A DNA stretch of 64,000 bases from Dehalococcoides mccartyi CG5 (lineage in GTDB: Bacteria > Chloroflexota > Dehalococcoidia > Dehalococcoidales > Dehalococcoidaceae), in assembly GCF_000830885.1 (NCBI RefSeq), contig NZ_CP006951.1:682001-746000 (forward strand), written 5' to 3'. Position numbers and translations under genes: made by a program. The notes beneath the pieces were generated by a model that was not told the DNA's origin, did no database searches, and worked only from the letters and a program-made list of their open reading frames with translations. Position 1 is the first letter of the stretch. Each line of letters starts with the position of its first letter. Positions 43,564-52,476 of this stretch are shown one piece after another.

Positions 43564-44316
43564 TTATTCGGATACTTTCAGGTCAGCGTGGGGAGATATA
43601 GGGCATAGTTTTACATTCCCCCAGATACCTATCTTGTCGTCCTTAATAACCACCAACCCGCTGACGCCCTCTATTTTCTGTCCATGTTCCAGTGCTAGTG
43701 GAATATCATCGCTGGTTTGTACCAGATTGGCTACAGCCGTAGCGGCAGCATCCGCCAAAATTGCAGATTTAGATATGACTATGGCCGCATCGGCTTTCCC
43801 GAAACTGAAGCTGTGCCCCACCGTACCTGAAGAAGTGCAAATACCAAGCGGGCTTTGGTCAGGGCTTATTTCCAGTGCCAGTGTGCCACTTAGGGTGGAC
43901 TTGCCGGCAAATATCCCAATACGCCTGGTGGATAGAGTATGCACAAATATATCTCCGCCATTTTCAACCAGAACTTCAGAACTGTAAGCCAGAAGCTCTT
44001 TGCCCACATATTCGGCCACAGCCCCGGCAACGGCAGCCATAGGGCCTACACTTGCTTTAGCGGCGGCTTCGGCCATATCCCGTATAATGGAACTGGCATC
44101 AAGGTGGATTTTGACAGGTTTGAGACTGGAAGCAAATTCTGGCTGGCGTTTTATATAGTCAATAATTTCCTGACGGTATTTTTTAACAAAATAATAACCT
44201 AATTCTTTGAGTTCGGTTGAGGCCAGTATAAATAGATCAGTTTCCTCTTCCATCACCTGAAAGGGAATCAAGCATCCTGCATTTTCCCAGTTTCTGTAAG
44301 TACGGGGTTCATACAT
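43564..44316 (-). CDS. UPF0280 (COG2122) protein, homocysteine synthesis helper
   Basis: A 250-residue protein of the UPF0280/COG2122 family, related in fold to ApbE. Features include LDASSIIRDMAEAAAKASVGPMAAVAGAVAEY (positions 72-103), the GGDIF motif and ICTSSGTVGHSFSFGKADA. In methanogens this family member is needed for homocysteine formation from aspartate semialdehyde, along with the two genes that precede it here. It starts 9 nt after the NIL-ferredoxin gene, which supports the same role. Confidence 0.88.
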   Translation of the reverse strand: MYEPRTYRNWENAGCLIPFQVMEEETDLFILASTELKELGYYFVKKYRQEIIDYIKRQPEFASSLKPVKIHLDASSIIRDMAEAAAKASVGPMAAVAGAVAEYVGKELLAYSSEVLVENGGDIFVHTLSTRRIGIFAGKSTLSGTLALEISPDQSPLGICTSSGTVGHSFSFGKADAAIVISKSAILADAAATAVANLVQTSDDIPLALEHGQKIEGVSGLVVIKDDKIGIWGNVKLCPISPHADLKVSE

Positions 44317-44325
44317 AGTATTCAG

Positions 44326-44736
44326 CTAAAAGTGCAGTTCCATGGCCCGCGGCGGGCAACCCTGGATACATATGCCGCAAACAATACATTTCTTGGCATC
44401 AAACTTAATCTCCCGGCTTTCTTCATCTATGCTGAAAGCATATACCGGACACATAGTCACGCATGCCCCGCAGTGAGTACAGCGGTGTTCATTACGGGTT
44501 ACTTCGCGGTTAAGAGCATCTATTTTAACCCCGGCTTCATTCAGATAGGCAATGCCTTTATCGTATGCCTCGCGTTCACCGGTGATTTCCAGCACCATCA
44601 GACCCTCTTTGTCAGGGGTTATGGAAGCTTTTAGAATATTGAAAGCCAAATCATAGCCACGTATCAGGTGGTAAACAATGGGGCGGTCTACCAGCCTTTG
44701 AGGAAAACGTAAAACTATTCTTTTGGATGTTTTCAT
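44326..44736 (-). CDS. NIL domain ferredoxin of homocysteine synthesis
   Basis: A 136-residue protein with an N-terminal NIL domain (about 1-75, LVDRPIVYHLIRGYDLAFNI) and two [4Fe-4S] motifs, CTHCGACVTMCPV and CIVCGICIQGCPP. NIL-ferredoxins partner the COG1900 enzyme and are thought to deliver electrons or sulfur during reduction of aspartate semialdehyde to homocysteine. It is 8 nt from the COG1900 gene. Confidence 0.92.
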   Translation of the reverse strand: MKTSKRIVLRFPQRLVDRPIVYHLIRGYDLAFNILKASITPDKEGLMVLEITGEREAYDKGIAYLNEAGVKIDALNREVTRNEHRCTHCGACVTMCPVYAFSIDEESREIKFDAKKCIVCGICIQGCPPRAMELHF

Positions 44737-44744
44737 ATTATCAC

Positions 44745-45971
44745 CTACAAGAGATGCTGATTACTGTCACCAATGGGGCGTTCATTAAAGGGACGGACTG
44801 AAAGCCCCGAATCTATTCCCGGTAACGGAGCAACCGGGCTGGTAATTTCAAATGTACCCTTTTCAATCCAGCTTTTCAGTTTACCGGCAATTTCCCGGGC
44901 ACGGGAGTAACTGCACAGAGAAGCAGTAGGGATTTCTTTGCCGTTTATATGTACTTTGCCGCTGCGTAGCTGCGCATAGGTAACTTCAGCCACCGCACCG
45001 GGGCGCAGATTGGGATAGGCAGATGAATAGTCTATAACCGTACCCACAATATCATTATCCGTAACCAGAGTAGACTGGAGTATTTCTTCAGAAAGTATAG
45101 GGATGGGCACACCGATGCCTACTGATAATGTAACGCCGTACCCCAGCATGCTGGTTCCTACCAGATAGCGGGCATCCATTTGCTTTAAATCACCTATAAC
45201 TGCCAGTGTACCTGACCCGCCTTTGGGCACGCCGCCATCTGTTCTGGCAACACCGGGGTTATGCTGAGTACCCTGCCAAGCCACGTATCCCACACCGCCG
45301 CCTAAAAATATGCGGCTGCCAATACCTATAGTACGGTAATACGGGTCATTGAGAAGCGGCGACAGCATACCGGCAGTGCAGTAGTTTATATTGCCCATAT
45401 TAGGTTTCAGAACACCCATGTAGGTGTATATGGTTTTATCTGAAAGATTAATGGCTACATTATAGTTTTGATATGCATTACGCATATTAAACAGTACAGC
45501 CTCGTTAAGGTCTTTTATATTTATGTAGCTGGAAAGCCGCCGTCTGGGATAACAATCAGTCCCGTAGGCACTGGCTTCAAGACGCACATCTTTGCCGGCT
45601 ACCAATTCCTCTATAACATGCCCTCCGCCATAGTTAAATTCGCCGGGGTGAATGCGGTTACGGGGATCATCATCCGGAAGGGCATTGGCACCTATATATA
45701 AATCTGCAGCAGCAAAAGCAGCATAAGCAGGCACATCATTCAGATAGGCTCTGCCGCCGCCCAGTTTCATGCGGGGAGTAGTATGGCCTATATTAAAGTA
45801 AGCGCCAGAGGAACACATAGGGCCGAAAGTACCGGTGGTGACAACGTCCACTTCTTTGAAAGCTGTTTTCAGTCCTTTTTCTTTGGCATAGCCCACAATT
45901 TCTTCAGCCGTAAGGACAACAGCCTTGCCTTCTTTGATTCTCTGGTTTATTTCCTCCAGTGTTTTTTGCAT
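44745..45971 (-). CDS. COG1900/DUF39 homocysteine biosynthesis protein
   Basis: A 408-residue member of the DUF39/HcyBio family, shown in methanogens to convert L-aspartate semialdehyde to homocysteine with sulfide. Sequence marks include GTFGPMCSSGAYFNIGH (a conserved cysteine), GTDCYPRR and NYCTAGMLSPLLNDP. It lacks the C-terminal CBS domains of some archaeal versions. It is the first gene of the cluster, with AGGGCTGAG near its start. It would supply homocysteine without homoserine acylation. Confidence 0.9.
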   Translation of the reverse strand: MQKTLEEINQRIKEGKAVVLTAEEIVGYAKEKGLKTAFKEVDVVTTGTFGPMCSSGAYFNIGHTTPRMKLGGGRAYLNDVPAYAAFAAADLYIGANALPDDDPRNRIHPGEFNYGGGHVIEELVAGKDVRLEASAYGTDCYPRRRLSSYINIKDLNEAVLFNMRNAYQNYNVAINLSDKTIYTYMGVLKPNMGNINYCTAGMLSPLLNDPYYRTIGIGSRIFLGGGVGYVAWQGTQHNPGVARTDGGVPKGGSGTLAVIGDLKQMDARYLVGTSMLGYGVTLSVGIGVPIPILSEEILQSTLVTDNDIVGTVIDYSSAYPNLRPGAVAEVTYAQLRSGKVHINGKEIPTASLCSYSRAREIAGKLKSWIEKGTFEITSPVAPLPGIDSGLSVRPFNERPIGDSNQHLL

Positions 45972-45993
45972 CTCAGCCCTGCCTTGACCACAG

Positions 45994-46008
45994 CCTGAAA
46001 CAGGTATG
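45994..46008. promoter_or_regulatory. Candidate operator copy 1
   Basis: CCTGAAACAGG (45994-46004) is a palindrome. The overlapping TGAAACAGGTATG (45996-46008) recurs as an exact complement at 46167-46179. It lies just downstream of the proposed homocysteine promoter. Confidence 0.45.
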
Positions 46009-46030
46009 TCTTCAAGCTAAAATTTAGATA

Positions 46031-46059
46031 ACTATATCACTTACAATACTAGTCTTCAA
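46031..46059 (-). promoter_or_regulatory. Promoter of the homocysteine cluster
   Basis: On the minus strand TTGAAG (46054-46059) and TATAGT (46031-46036) are 17 bp apart, with TGA as an extended -10. The operator candidate lies 20-30 bases inside the transcript. Confidence 0.55.
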
Positions 46060-46126
46060 ACAAATATATCCACTCCAGTGGTAATATAGTTATAATATAA
46101 TAAACCAAAGTAGTACTTTCGGGGGA

Positions 46127-46155
46127 TTTACCTTACTAAAACTAACTTATACTAT
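46127..46155 (+). promoter_or_regulatory. Promoter of pilT
   Basis: TTTACC (46127-46132) and TACTAT (46150-46155) are 17 bp apart, ending 36 bp before the start codon. Both boxes are moderate matches. Confidence 0.4.
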
Positions 46156-46166
46156 GATTATGATAT

Positions 46167-46179
46167 CATACCTGTTTCA
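46167..46179. promoter_or_regulatory. Candidate operator copy 2
   Basis: CATACCTGTTTCA is the exact 13-base complement of 45996-46008 and sits just before the pilT ribosome site, at the other end of the divergent region. Confidence 0.45.
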
Positions 46180-46191
46180 AAAGGAAGACAA

Positions 46192-47274
46192 ATGCGCGCA
46201 GACGAATTACTAAAAATAGCGGTAGACAAAAAAGCCTCGGACTTGCATCTTCGGGTGCCGAACCCTCCTGTACTCAGAATAGATGGCGCACTTCAACCTC
46301 AGACTGACTGGCCGGTTATGTACAACAAGGCCATTGAACAGATACTGGAAGAGATAACCACGCCTGAACAGCGCGAAGTATTTTATGCTGAAAAAGAATT
46401 GGATTTCGCCTACAGCGTACCCGGAGTAGCCCGTTTCAGGGTAAATGTAATGAGACAACGCGGCTCAATAAGCATTGCTTTCCGCCAGGTGCCCTTTCAG
46501 ATACGAAGTATAGATGAACTGGGCGTACCCCAAATCTGCAAAGAGCTTATTCTGAAGCCGCGCGGGCTTATTCTCATAACCGGACCTACCGGCAGCGGTA
46601 AATCCACCACCATGGCTGCTATGGTAGATCACCTGAACCGCACAGATGCACGTAATATCATTACCATAGAAGACCCCATTGAATACCTATATACCAATAA
46701 CCGCTGTATCATTGCCCAGAGAGATTTGGGTGACGATACCAAATCTTTTTCCACTGCTCTGAAACACGCCTTGCGGCATGACCCTGATGTAATACTGGTG
46801 GGTGAAATGCGTGACCTGGAGACTATTTCTACGGCTATAAGCGCAGCCGAAACAGGCCATCTGGTAGTGGGCACACTGCATACTACAGACGCCCCCCAGA
46901 CTATAGACCGTCTGATAGATATATTCCCGCCTGACCAGCAGCAACAAATACGCATGCAGTTATCCTTGGTTATTGAAGCAGTACTGGTACAAACGCTGCT
47001 GCCCAAACTTGGAGGCAAAGGGCGGGTAGCAGCGTTTGAAATAATGGTGGCCAATACAGCCGTACGCAACCTGATACGGGATAAAAAAGCTCATGAATTG
47101 CATAACGTAATGCAGCTAAGTGTCAAAGACGGGATGCAGACACTAGACCAATCTTTGGCAAATTTGGTACGTCAAAACATGGTTTCGATGGAAGAAGCCT
47201 TACTAAAAAGCAGTTACCCTGAACGGTTACAAAAACTGCTCCAGTACCAGCAGACCAAGCAGAATCCATTTTAA
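46192..47274 (+). CDS. pilT: Type IV pilus retraction ATPase
   Basis: A 360-residue PilT-type hexameric ATPase. Walker A is GPTGSGKST (about 130-138), the Asp box is IEDPIEY, Walker B is DPDVILVGEMRD, and the His box is GHLVVGTLHTTDAPQTI. A PilT-type AVRNLIRDKK (AIRNLIRE class) motif is near the C-terminus and argues for PilT over PilB. AAGGAAG is 5-6 nt upstream. No pilin, PilB or PilC gene is in the window, so its use with pili or another function cannot be judged here. Confidence 0.93.
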   Translation: MRADELLKIAVDKKASDLHLRVPNPPVLRIDGALQPQTDWPVMYNKAIEQILEEITTPEQREVFYAEKELDFAYSVPGVARFRVNVMRQRGSISIAFRQVPFQIRSIDELGVPQICKELILKPRGLILITGPTGSGKSTTMAAMVDHLNRTDARNIITIEDPIEYLYTNNRCIIAQRDLGDDTKSFSTALKHALRHDPDVILVGEMRDLETISTAISAAETGHLVVGTLHTTDAPQTIDRLIDIFPPDQQQQIRMQLSLVIEAVLVQTLLPKLGGKGRVAAFEIMVANTAVRNLIRDKKAHELHNVMQLSVKDGMQTLDQSLANLVRQNMVSMEEALLKSSYPERLQKLLQYQQTKQNPF

Positions 47275-47320
47275 AAATTCCTAGCGCATTATCCGCATAG
47301 TCTACACAAGTAATTTCAAT

Positions 47321-47357
47321 ATGGGTGAGGTTGTACATGGGGTATTACCTCACCCAT
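47321..47357 (+). other. Hairpin after pilT
   Basis: ATGGGTGAGGT (47321-47331) and ACCTCACCCAT (47347-47357) form an 11-bp perfect stem with a 15-nt loop. No T run follows, so it is either an imperfect terminator or a protein or RNA signal upstream of nuo. Confidence 0.6.
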
Positions 47358-47500
47358 ACACCGCTTATGCATACACGTTTTCATCAACCAACTGAAGTTT
47401 TAATACTTTAGTATTAGACTTTATTATTATTATTTATCTATTTATACTTAATAACTAAGTATTCTTACCATTTTATAATACCCTTACATTATACTTAAAC

Positions 47501-47530
47501 TTTACTCGGAAAGGGGACTAATGCTATAGT
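47501..47530 (+). promoter_or_regulatory. Promoter of the nuo operon
   Basis: TTTACT (47501-47506) and TATAGT (47525-47530) are 18 bp apart, with TGC giving an extended -10. It follows a very AT-rich stretch (47395-47500). Confidence 0.55.
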
Positions 47531-47556
47531 AGTAAAAAGTATTTCAGGGGGGAATT

Positions 47557-47928
47557 ATGCTGGTAGATTATAGCTATATTGCACTATTCCTTGTAGCTGC
47601 GATACTTTTTACGGCAGTAGTACTAGGACTGCCTGTCCTCCTCAAAAAACTGGGCATTGTACCCAGTAAACCTAATCCGGTTAAAAACTCCGCCTACGAA
47701 TGTGGCGTAGAAACTCATGGACGCACTTGGGTTCAGTTCAATTTCCGCTACTATTACTACGCACTTCTGCTTATTGCTTTTGATGTGTTGCTGGTTTTCC
47801 TCTTTCCTTGGGCAACACAAATCGGTTCGCTCGGGTTTTATGCCTTCGGGATAGTATTTGCCTTTCTGTTAATAGTTTTGGCGGGCTATCTGTATGCGTG
47901 GAAGAAGGGAGCTTTGGAATGGAACTAA
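47557..47928 (+). CDS. nuoA: Complex I subunit NuoA
   Basis: A 123-residue membrane protein with three helices and the NuoA signature [28 protein letters not shown] (positions 45-72; the CGxE loop is conserved). It is part of the junction between peripheral and membrane arms. AGGGGGG is 5 nt before the ATG. It is the first gene of the eleven-gene operon and overlaps nuoB by 10 bases. Confidence 0.95.
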   Translation: MLVDYSYIALFLVAAILFTAVVLGLPVLLKKLGIVPSKPNPVKNSAYECGVETHGRTWVQFNFRYYYYALLLIAFDVLLVFLFPWATQIGSLGFYAFGIVFAFLLIVLAGYLYAWKKGALEWN

Positions 47929-48521
47929 ACTTCGAAAAACCGCTAAGCCTGCTTACTCTGGACGAGATTGACCAGCAGGAAGGCGGGGTAATTCAAAGCT
48001 TTCGTACCGGACATACATCCCCCTATCCTGACCCTGCAGACTGGCTAAATGGCGAAGAGCCGCCTCCGGGTGTATTTATCACCAGTGTGGAAAAGGTACT
48101 TAACTGGTCACGCCATTATTCCCTTTGGCCGGTGATGTTCGGTTTAGCTTGTTGTGCTATTGAGATGATGTGCATGGCAGCCTCCCGCTGGGATTTAGCC
48201 CGTTTTGGCATGGATATATTCCGTGCTTCTCCCCGTCAGGCAGACCTGATGATAGTTGCGGGCACTCTTACATGGAAAATGGCTCCCTGGCTGAAAAGGA
48301 TTTATGATCAGATGCCTGAACCAAAATGGGTATTGGCCATGGGGGCTTGCGGAACCAGCGGCGGTTTATTTAGGGATTCATATTCGGTAGTACCCGGTTT
48401 TAATCTGGTAGTCCCGGTTGATGTATATGTGCCCGGTTGCCCTCCCCGCCCGGAAGCACTTATGAGGGCTATTATGGATATACACGAAAAAATAGATAAA
48501 ACCCGTATCCTAAAGAGATAA
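47919..48521 (+). CDS. nuoB: Complex I subunit NuoB
   Basis: A 200-residue subunit that holds the N2 [4Fe-4S] cluster. The ligands are the tandem cysteines of [19 protein letters not shown] and PGCPPRPE. The N-terminal ~65 residues extend beyond the core. ATG 47919 lies in the end of nuoA, with GGGAG upstream. Confidence 0.96.
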   Translation: MELNFEKPLSLLTLDEIDQQEGGVIQSFRTGHTSPYPDPADWLNGEEPPPGVFITSVEKVLNWSRHYSLWPVMFGLACCAIEMMCMAASRWDLARFGMDIFRASPRQADLMIVAGTLTWKMAPWLKRIYDQMPEPKWVLAMGACGTSGGLFRDSYSVVPGFNLVVPVDVYVPGCPPRPEALMRAIMDIHEKIDKTRILKR

Positions 48522-48525
48522 CTTT

Positions 48526-48975
48526 ATGACCGCTGTACTTGATTACCCACAACTTAAGGCTGCCTTATCCAAAGAACTGCCCGGAATTAAAATTCAGGCA
48601 GATGGCAGCTTCCTGCTGGTTTCACCCGAAGATATGCACAAGGTATGTGAACGCCTAACTTCCTTACCGTCTATTCAAATGGATTATCTGACAAACCTGA
48701 CTGCTGCAGATTATCCTGAATATATAGAAATTATTTTTCATTTGAACTCAATTACGCATAATACCTCTGCTACTGTAAAAACCCGCCTGACTGACAAGAA
48801 AAACCCCAAAATAGCTTCGGTAGTAGATATCTGGCGCGGAGCAGAGCTGCAGGAACGTGAAATATATGACCTTTTTGGGGTGTTTTTTGAAAACCATATA
48901 GGCCTGAAACGCATTTTCCTGTGGGAAGGTTTTGAAGGTTATCCTCTGCGCAAGGATTTTGTAAATGGCCATTAA
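48526..48975 (+). CDS. nuoC: Complex I subunit NuoC
   Basis: A 149-residue 30-kDa-subunit homologue with the signature [22 protein letters not shown] (positions 102-123) and LRKDF at the end. It is shorter than the fused or long NuoC proteins, as in several anaerobes. It overlaps nuoD by 11 bases, so translation is coupled. Confidence 0.95.
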   Translation: MTAVLDYPQLKAALSKELPGIKIQADGSFLLVSPEDMHKVCERLTSLPSIQMDYLTNLTAADYPEYIEIIFHLNSITHNTSATVKTRLTDKKNPKIASVVDIWRGAELQEREIYDLFGVFFENHIGLKRIFLWEGFEGYPLRKDFVNGH

Positions 48976-50068
48976 AACTGAAAACTTTATTCTGAATATA
49001 GGCCCCCAGCATCCAAGCACCCACGGTGTGTTCCGCCTGCGTATTGTTCTGGATGGTGAGGTTATTACTGACCTTGAGCCGGTTTTCGGTTATCTGCATC
49101 GGGGTATTGAAAAGCTGGCAGAGGGGCGCACCTATCTGCAGGATATACCTTTTACAGACCGTCTGGATTATCTGGGCTCCATGACCAATAACCATGCTTA
49201 TGTTATGGCAGTGGAAAAACTAGCCGGCATAACAGTGCCTGAACGGGCTGAATATATAAGGGTGATACTGGACGAACTCCAGCGGATAGCCAGCCATCTG
49301 GCCGGTTTGGGTTTTTTCTTAAATGACTTGGGCGCCCTTCAAACCCCTTTGCTGTATATGTTCCGCGAACGTGAAAAGATTGTGGAACTGTTTGATATGT
49401 GCAGCGGTCAGCGTTTAAATTACAACTACTACCGCTTTGGCGGATTTGTTCAGGATTTGCCGGAAGAATTTCTGCCCGCCCTAAAAATACTACTGGATAC
49501 TTTGCCCGGTTTTATTGACGAATACGAACAGCTTATTTCCACCAATGAAATTGTGCTTATCCGCACCAAAGGCGTTGGCGTACTTAAGCGTGATTTGGCT
49601 ATAAATTCCAGTGCGGCCGGCCCGGTACTTCGGGCAAGCGGCATAAACTGGGATATCCGCCGGAATGACCCTTATTCCATTTATAACCGTTTTGAGTTTG
49701 ATATACCCATCGCCAAAAACGGTGATACCTATGACCGTTACATGATACGTATTTTAGAAATGCGCCAGAGTGTGCGGATACTTCGTCAGGCAGTAAAAGA
49801 CCTGCCCGAAGGTGAAATAATGGGTAAAGCCCCCAAACTTCTTAAACCACCGGCGGGTGAGGTGTACAGCCGTATAGAAGGCCCTAAAGGTGAACTGGGC
49901 TTCTACCTGGTATCAGACGGCACAGACAAACCCTACCGCTGGCGGGTACGCCCACCCTGTCTTTTAAATTTGTCGGCTTTAAAAGATATGGTAGTAGGCT
50001 GGAAAGTGGCTGACCTTATGGCTATTTTCGGCAGTATAGATATAGTGATGGGTGAGGTGGACAGATAA
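48965..50068 (+). CDS. nuoD: Complex I subunit NuoD
   Basis: A 367-residue 49-kDa-subunit homologue, the quinone-site subunit. [13 protein letters not shown] begins near residue 12, and the His-rich [11 protein letters not shown] segment follows. It ends [11 protein letters not shown], where hydrogenase large subunits would have a cysteine pair; the nickel ligands are absent, which separates it from EchE in the same window. Confidence 0.96.
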   Translation: MAIKTENFILNIGPQHPSTHGVFRLRIVLDGEVITDLEPVFGYLHRGIEKLAEGRTYLQDIPFTDRLDYLGSMTNNHAYVMAVEKLAGITVPERAEYIRVILDELQRIASHLAGLGFFLNDLGALQTPLLYMFREREKIVELFDMCSGQRLNYNYYRFGGFVQDLPEEFLPALKILLDTLPGFIDEYEQLISTNEIVLIRTKGVGVLKRDLAINSSAAGPVLRASGINWDIRRNDPYSIYNRFEFDIPIAKNGDTYDRYMIRILEMRQSVRILRQAVKDLPEGEIMGKAPKLLKPPAGEVYSRIEGPKGELGFYLVSDGTDKPYRWRVRPPCLLNLSALKDMVVGWKVADLMAIFGSIDIVMGEVDR

Positions 50069-51129
50069 TGTCTGACTTCTGGATCCATCTTTTGGTTTAC
50101 TTGGTCATACTCTTTGGTTTTGTAATTGTGAGTGTGCTTATATTTATCTGGCTGGAACGCCGCCTTATCGGCCGTTTTCAGCTTCGCCCCGGCCCGAACA
50201 GAGCCGGCCCTTTCGGTCTGCTACAGCCTATAGCTGATGCGATCAAGGTGCTTATCAAAGAAGACATTATCCCCTCAGAGGCAGATAAAGGGGTCTTCTG
50301 GTTAGCCCCTTTAGTGGCTTTCGTACCGGTAATGCTAATGTTTGCTGCCATACCCTTTGCTGATGGAGTTATGCTGGTTGACCTGAATATAGGCATACTT
50401 TATATACTGGCAGTAAGTTCGGTAACCGTGATAGGTATATTTATGGCCGGTTGGAGCAGCAACAACAAGTATTCCCTGCTGGGTGCCATGCGTACCATAG
50501 CTCAGGAAGTCAGCTATGAAATACCGCTGGTGCTTTCCATACTCGGTGTTGTTATGTTAACCGGCTCGCTCTCTATGAATGAGATAGTAAAAGCTCAGGA
50601 TGTTCCCTTTATACTGCTGCAGCCGCTGGGCTTTTTTGTTTACCTGTCTGCCGCCATGGCAGAAGTAAACCGCACTCCTTTTGATTTACTCGAAGCCGAG
50701 TCTGAAATCATTGCCGGTTTTCACACCGAATATTCCGGCATGAAATTCGGGCTTTTTTACCTTATGGAATACGCCGAGGTTCTGGCAGTTTCCGCCATCG
50801 CCACCACCCTTTTTCTGGGAGGCTGGCAGGGGCCGCTGCTGCACCCGGTTTTCTGGTTTATCGCCAAAGTTCTTCTGGTTTTCATGTTTATAATCTGGGT
50901 GCGTGCCACCCTACCTCGTCTGCGTATAGACCAGGTAATGGCTTTCGGCTGGAAATTCCTGTTGCCTTTGTCCCTTGCCAATCTGGTTATTACTGCATTT
51001 GAAATACTGATTGCGCCGGATATAAACACGGCTGTGCTTATAGGCATAAATATAGCTGTAATGTTCGGGCTTATCCTCCTGTTCAGTAGATTTTACAAGC
51101 TGGGAGGCGGACGTGTCAGTATTAAGTAA
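50068..51129 (+). CDS. nuoH: Complex I subunit NuoH
   Basis: A 353-residue membrane subunit with about eight helices that forms part of the quinone chamber. RRLIGRFQLRPGPNRAGPFGLLQPIADAIKVL lies at about 31-62, and FDLLEAESEIIAGFHTEYSGM carries the acidic loop. ATG 50068 overlaps the nuoD stop by one base. Confidence 0.96.
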   Translation: MSDFWIHLLVYLVILFGFVIVSVLIFIWLERRLIGRFQLRPGPNRAGPFGLLQPIADAIKVLIKEDIIPSEADKGVFWLAPLVAFVPVMLMFAAIPFADGVMLVDLNIGILYILAVSSVTVIGIFMAGWSSNNKYSLLGAMRTIAQEVSYEIPLVLSILGVVMLTGSLSMNEIVKAQDVPFILLQPLGFFVYLSAAMAEVNRTPFDLLEAESEIIAGFHTEYSGMKFGLFYLMEYAEVLAVSAIATTLFLGGWQGPLLHPVFWFIAKVLLVFMFIIWVRATLPRLRIDQVMAFGWKFLLPLSLANLVITAFEILIAPDINTAVLIGINIAVMFGLILLFSRFYKLGGGRVSIK

Positions 51130-51664
51130 TACCGGCGGCGGTATTCTGAAAGGAATGCGCCTGACCTTTAAGCACCTGTTCCGCCCATGGATAACTGTCC
51201 AGTATCCGGAAGAAAAACTGGCCATGTCAAAAAGGATACGCGGCAATCAAGTTATCTGGGTGAAAGAGACCTGTATTGCCTGCCTGGCCTGTGCCCGTGC
51301 CTGCCCGGTAAAGGCTATCAATATGGAGGTTTCCAGAGGCGAGGACCGCAAGCTTAAGGTTGACCATATGTCTATAGACTTTGGGTTATGCATCTTTTGC
51401 GGGCTGTGTGTTGAATCATGCCCCACTAAAAACGCTATTTACATGGGCTGCGGCTACGAAACCACAACCTACCGCTGTACAAATGTTGAAAAGGCGGAAG
51501 GTCAAAGTTTCTCAGAATGCCGTTGCCGTGAGCTGATACTGACAGGTGATGAACTTGGCCCTTCGGAAACACGGGTACTTAGCGGATACGACCGCCCTGA
51601 TGCCGCCGAGAAACTGCCTCTGCAAACCCTGCTTATAAACAAGAAAGGCTACTTTGAAAGGTAA
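51113..51664 (+). CDS. nuoI: Complex I subunit NuoI
   Basis: A 183-residue ferredoxin-like subunit with two [4Fe-4S] clusters (CIACLACARACPV and CIFCGLCVESCPT). In the absence of NuoEFG, this subunit is the likely entry point for electrons. The C-terminal half (about 115-183) is longer than in EchF and includes further cysteines (RCTNVEKAEGQSFSECRCRE by position). GTG 51113 overlaps the nuoH end, with GGGAGG upstream. Confidence 0.95.
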   Translation: MSVLSNTGGGILKGMRLTFKHLFRPWITVQYPEEKLAMSKRIRGNQVIWVKETCIACLACARACPVKAINMEVSRGEDRKLKVDHMSIDFGLCIFCGLCVESCPTKNAIYMGCGYETTTYRCTNVEKAEGQSFSECRCRELILTGDELGPSETRVLSGYDRPDAAEKLPLQTLLINKKGYFER

Positions 51665-51670
51665 ACCTGG

Positions 51671-52153
51671 GTGGAAATAGCGTTCTGGATTATAGCCATA
51701 ACCTGTATAGTCTCCGCCTTGCTGGTGGTGGGAGTGAAAAATATTTTCCACTCATCCCTCTGGCTGATACTCTGTTTCCTTTCGGTGGCAGGTGTGTTCC
51801 TGCTTCTTTCAGCTGACTTTCTGGCGGCAGTGCAGATACTTATCTATATCGGCGCTATATCAGTGCTTATTATACTGGCCATCATGCTTACCCGTGAGGT
51901 TCAGCGCGGCAATCTTACCAATAAACTCAAGATACCGGCTCTATTTGTTGTTACCGCTCTAGGCGGGATAATGACCTATATGCTTATCAGTTCAAACTGG
52001 ACTTCAAGCGACGCCCCTCCCCCATCTACCACCACTGCCGGGCTTGCGGATATGCTTTTCGGGGCAGACGGGTTTGGGCTGGGAGTACTGCTGACGGGCG
52101 TAATATTACTAGTCGCCATTATCGGGGCTATAGTGCTGGTGAGGGATAAATAA
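51671..52153 (+). CDS. nuoJ: Complex I subunit NuoJ
   Basis: A 160-residue membrane protein with five helices; AVQILIYIGAISVLIILAIMLTRE (positions 54-77) is the typical third helix region. It starts at GTG 51671. A Pro/Thr-rich loop (DAPPPSTTTAG) lies between helices 4 and 5. Confidence 0.93.
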   Translation: MEIAFWIIAITCIVSALLVVGVKNIFHSSLWLILCFLSVAGVFLLLSADFLAAVQILIYIGAISVLIILAIMLTREVQRGNLTNKLKIPALFVVTALGGIMTYMLISSNWTSSDAPPPSTTTAGLADMLFGADGFGLGVLLTGVILLVAIIGAIVLVRDK

Positions 52154-52154
52154 T

Positions 52155-52460
52155 ATGGGACTGACTCACTTTTTGGTACTGGCGGTAATATTGTTCTGCA
52201 TCGGGCTTTACGGGGCACTGGTTAAGAAGAGTGCTGTAGTAATACTGATGTGCATAGAAATAATGCTGAATGCGGTTACCATAGCGGCAGTTGCCTTTAA
52301 CCGTTTCGCTTCACCCGAATTATTTACCGGGCAAATATTCACCCTGTTTATTATTGCGGTGGCCGCAGCCGAGGCAACTATAGGTCTGGCCATAATAATA
52401 TCCATCTACAAAAACCGGGATACTATTGACGCAACTAAGATAGATTTGATGAAGTGGTAA
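52155..52460 (+). CDS. nuoK: Complex I subunit NuoK
   Basis: A 101-residue membrane subunit with three helices. The key glutamates lie in IEIMLNAVTIAAV (about 34-46) and VAAAEATIGLAIIISIYKN (about 70-88), as in proton-pumping NuoK. It begins 1 nt after the nuoJ stop. Confidence 0.95.
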   Translation: MGLTHFLVLAVILFCIGLYGALVKKSAVVILMCIEIMLNAVTIAAVAFNRFASPELFTGQIFTLFIIAVAAAEATIGLAIIISIYKNRDTIDATKIDLMKW

Positions 52461-52476
52461 AGAGGAAGAATAAGCC

